A stretch of DNA of 64,000 nucleotides from Caulobacter flavus (GTDB taxonomy: Bacteria; Pseudomonadota; Alphaproteobacteria; Caulobacterales; Caulobacteraceae): NCBI RefSeq assembly GCF_003722335.1, contig NZ_CP026100.1:4500001-4564000 (forward strand). The letters run 5' to 3'. Under the pieces are notes generated by a model. It ran no database searches and had not been told where the DNA came from. It saw only the letters and a list, made by a program, of their open reading frames with translations. Made by a program: the position numbers and the translations under genes. Positions 63,943 to 64,000 of the stretch are shown in pieces (the first letter of the stretch is position 1; every line of letters starts with the position of its first letter).

Positions 63943-64000
63943 ACCGCTGCTGCTCGCGCCTCCGCTGGCCCTGCTGATCGAGGCCCTGGTGGGTTACCCG
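63935..64000 (+). CDS. cbiB: Adenosylcobinamide-phosphate synthase (start only)
   Basis: The ATG at 63935 lies inside the end of btuD (8-bp overlap). Only 22 residues are seen: LLLAPPLALLIEALVGYP. This Leu-rich first helix followed by E-A-L-x-G-x-P fits the start of CbiB/CobD, the membrane enzyme that attaches aminopropanol phosphate made by CobC. The context makes the call likely; the catalytic part is outside the window. Confidence 0.75.
   Translation, partial: MAEPLLLAPPLALLIEALVGYP

Noticed and set aside
1..64000. tRNA, rRNA, prophage or insertion sequence
   Set aside because: No cloverleaf, rRNA segment, integrase or transposase was recognised in any intergenic stretch; a dedicated RNA scan was not possible here.

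Overview
The window is high-GC DNA with the codon use and gene content of an alphaproteobacterium of the Caulobacterales, most likely Caulobacter or a close relative. The clues are a pstS gene standing alone behind a Pho box, a B12-riboswitch/TonB-receptor/late-cobalamin operon, a pyruvate phosphate dikinase, a yjf-type envelope cluster, a fus-type efflux operon and many REP/REPIN-like intergenic repeats. This assignment is inferred from content only. I saw no rRNA, tRNA, CRISPR array, transposase or prophage gene.

Positions 1-32 kb hold an accessory catabolic region: a CaiB-type CoA transferase (frameshifted), two paralogous MFS carriers, two FAD monooxygenases, a VAO-type FAD oxidase, two aldehyde dehydrogenases, an SDR, a natural alpha/beta-hydrolase-MDR fusion, VOC and DUF1330 proteins, a GST, a maleate-isomerase-like / PuuE-like / isocitrate-lyase-like operon, two penicillin-binding-protein-like serine hydrolases and an IclR regulator. 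Three SAM methyltransferase genes are each paired with a small helical protein of one shared family. Five control regions carry a 7-3-7 inverted repeat (TATCCGC-N3-GCGGATA or close variants), almost always 72-87 bp before a start codon. I infer that it is the operator of the IclR protein at 29961-30755 and that it ties the scattered genes into one regulon for an unknown aromatic or otherwise oxidisable substrate.

Positions 32-50 kb are mostly housekeeping or stress genes: an unrecognised 50-aa protein, an ArsC-like reductase, pstS with a three-repeat Pho box, a DEAD-box helicase with a DbpA-type domain and a long basic tail, a BaiN/HI0933 flavoprotein, a type II toxin-antitoxin pair, a chemoreceptor divergent from an Hsp70-like ATPase, a five-gene MarR-FUSC-DUF1656-HlyD-NodT efflux operon, and ppdK.

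Positions 50-57 kb hold a short ECF sigma factor/membrane protein pair, two small coupled genes, and a divergent envelope cluster equivalent to E. coli yjfC-yjfJ-yjfI / yjfK-yjfL-yjfM, followed by a tiny membrane protein and a single-domain response regulator. From 57 kb to the end is vitamin B12 uptake and salvage: cobU on the minus strand, then a cobalamin riboswitch driving btuB-cobC-cobO-btuF-btuC-btuD-cbiB with overlapping stops and starts; cbiB runs off the end.
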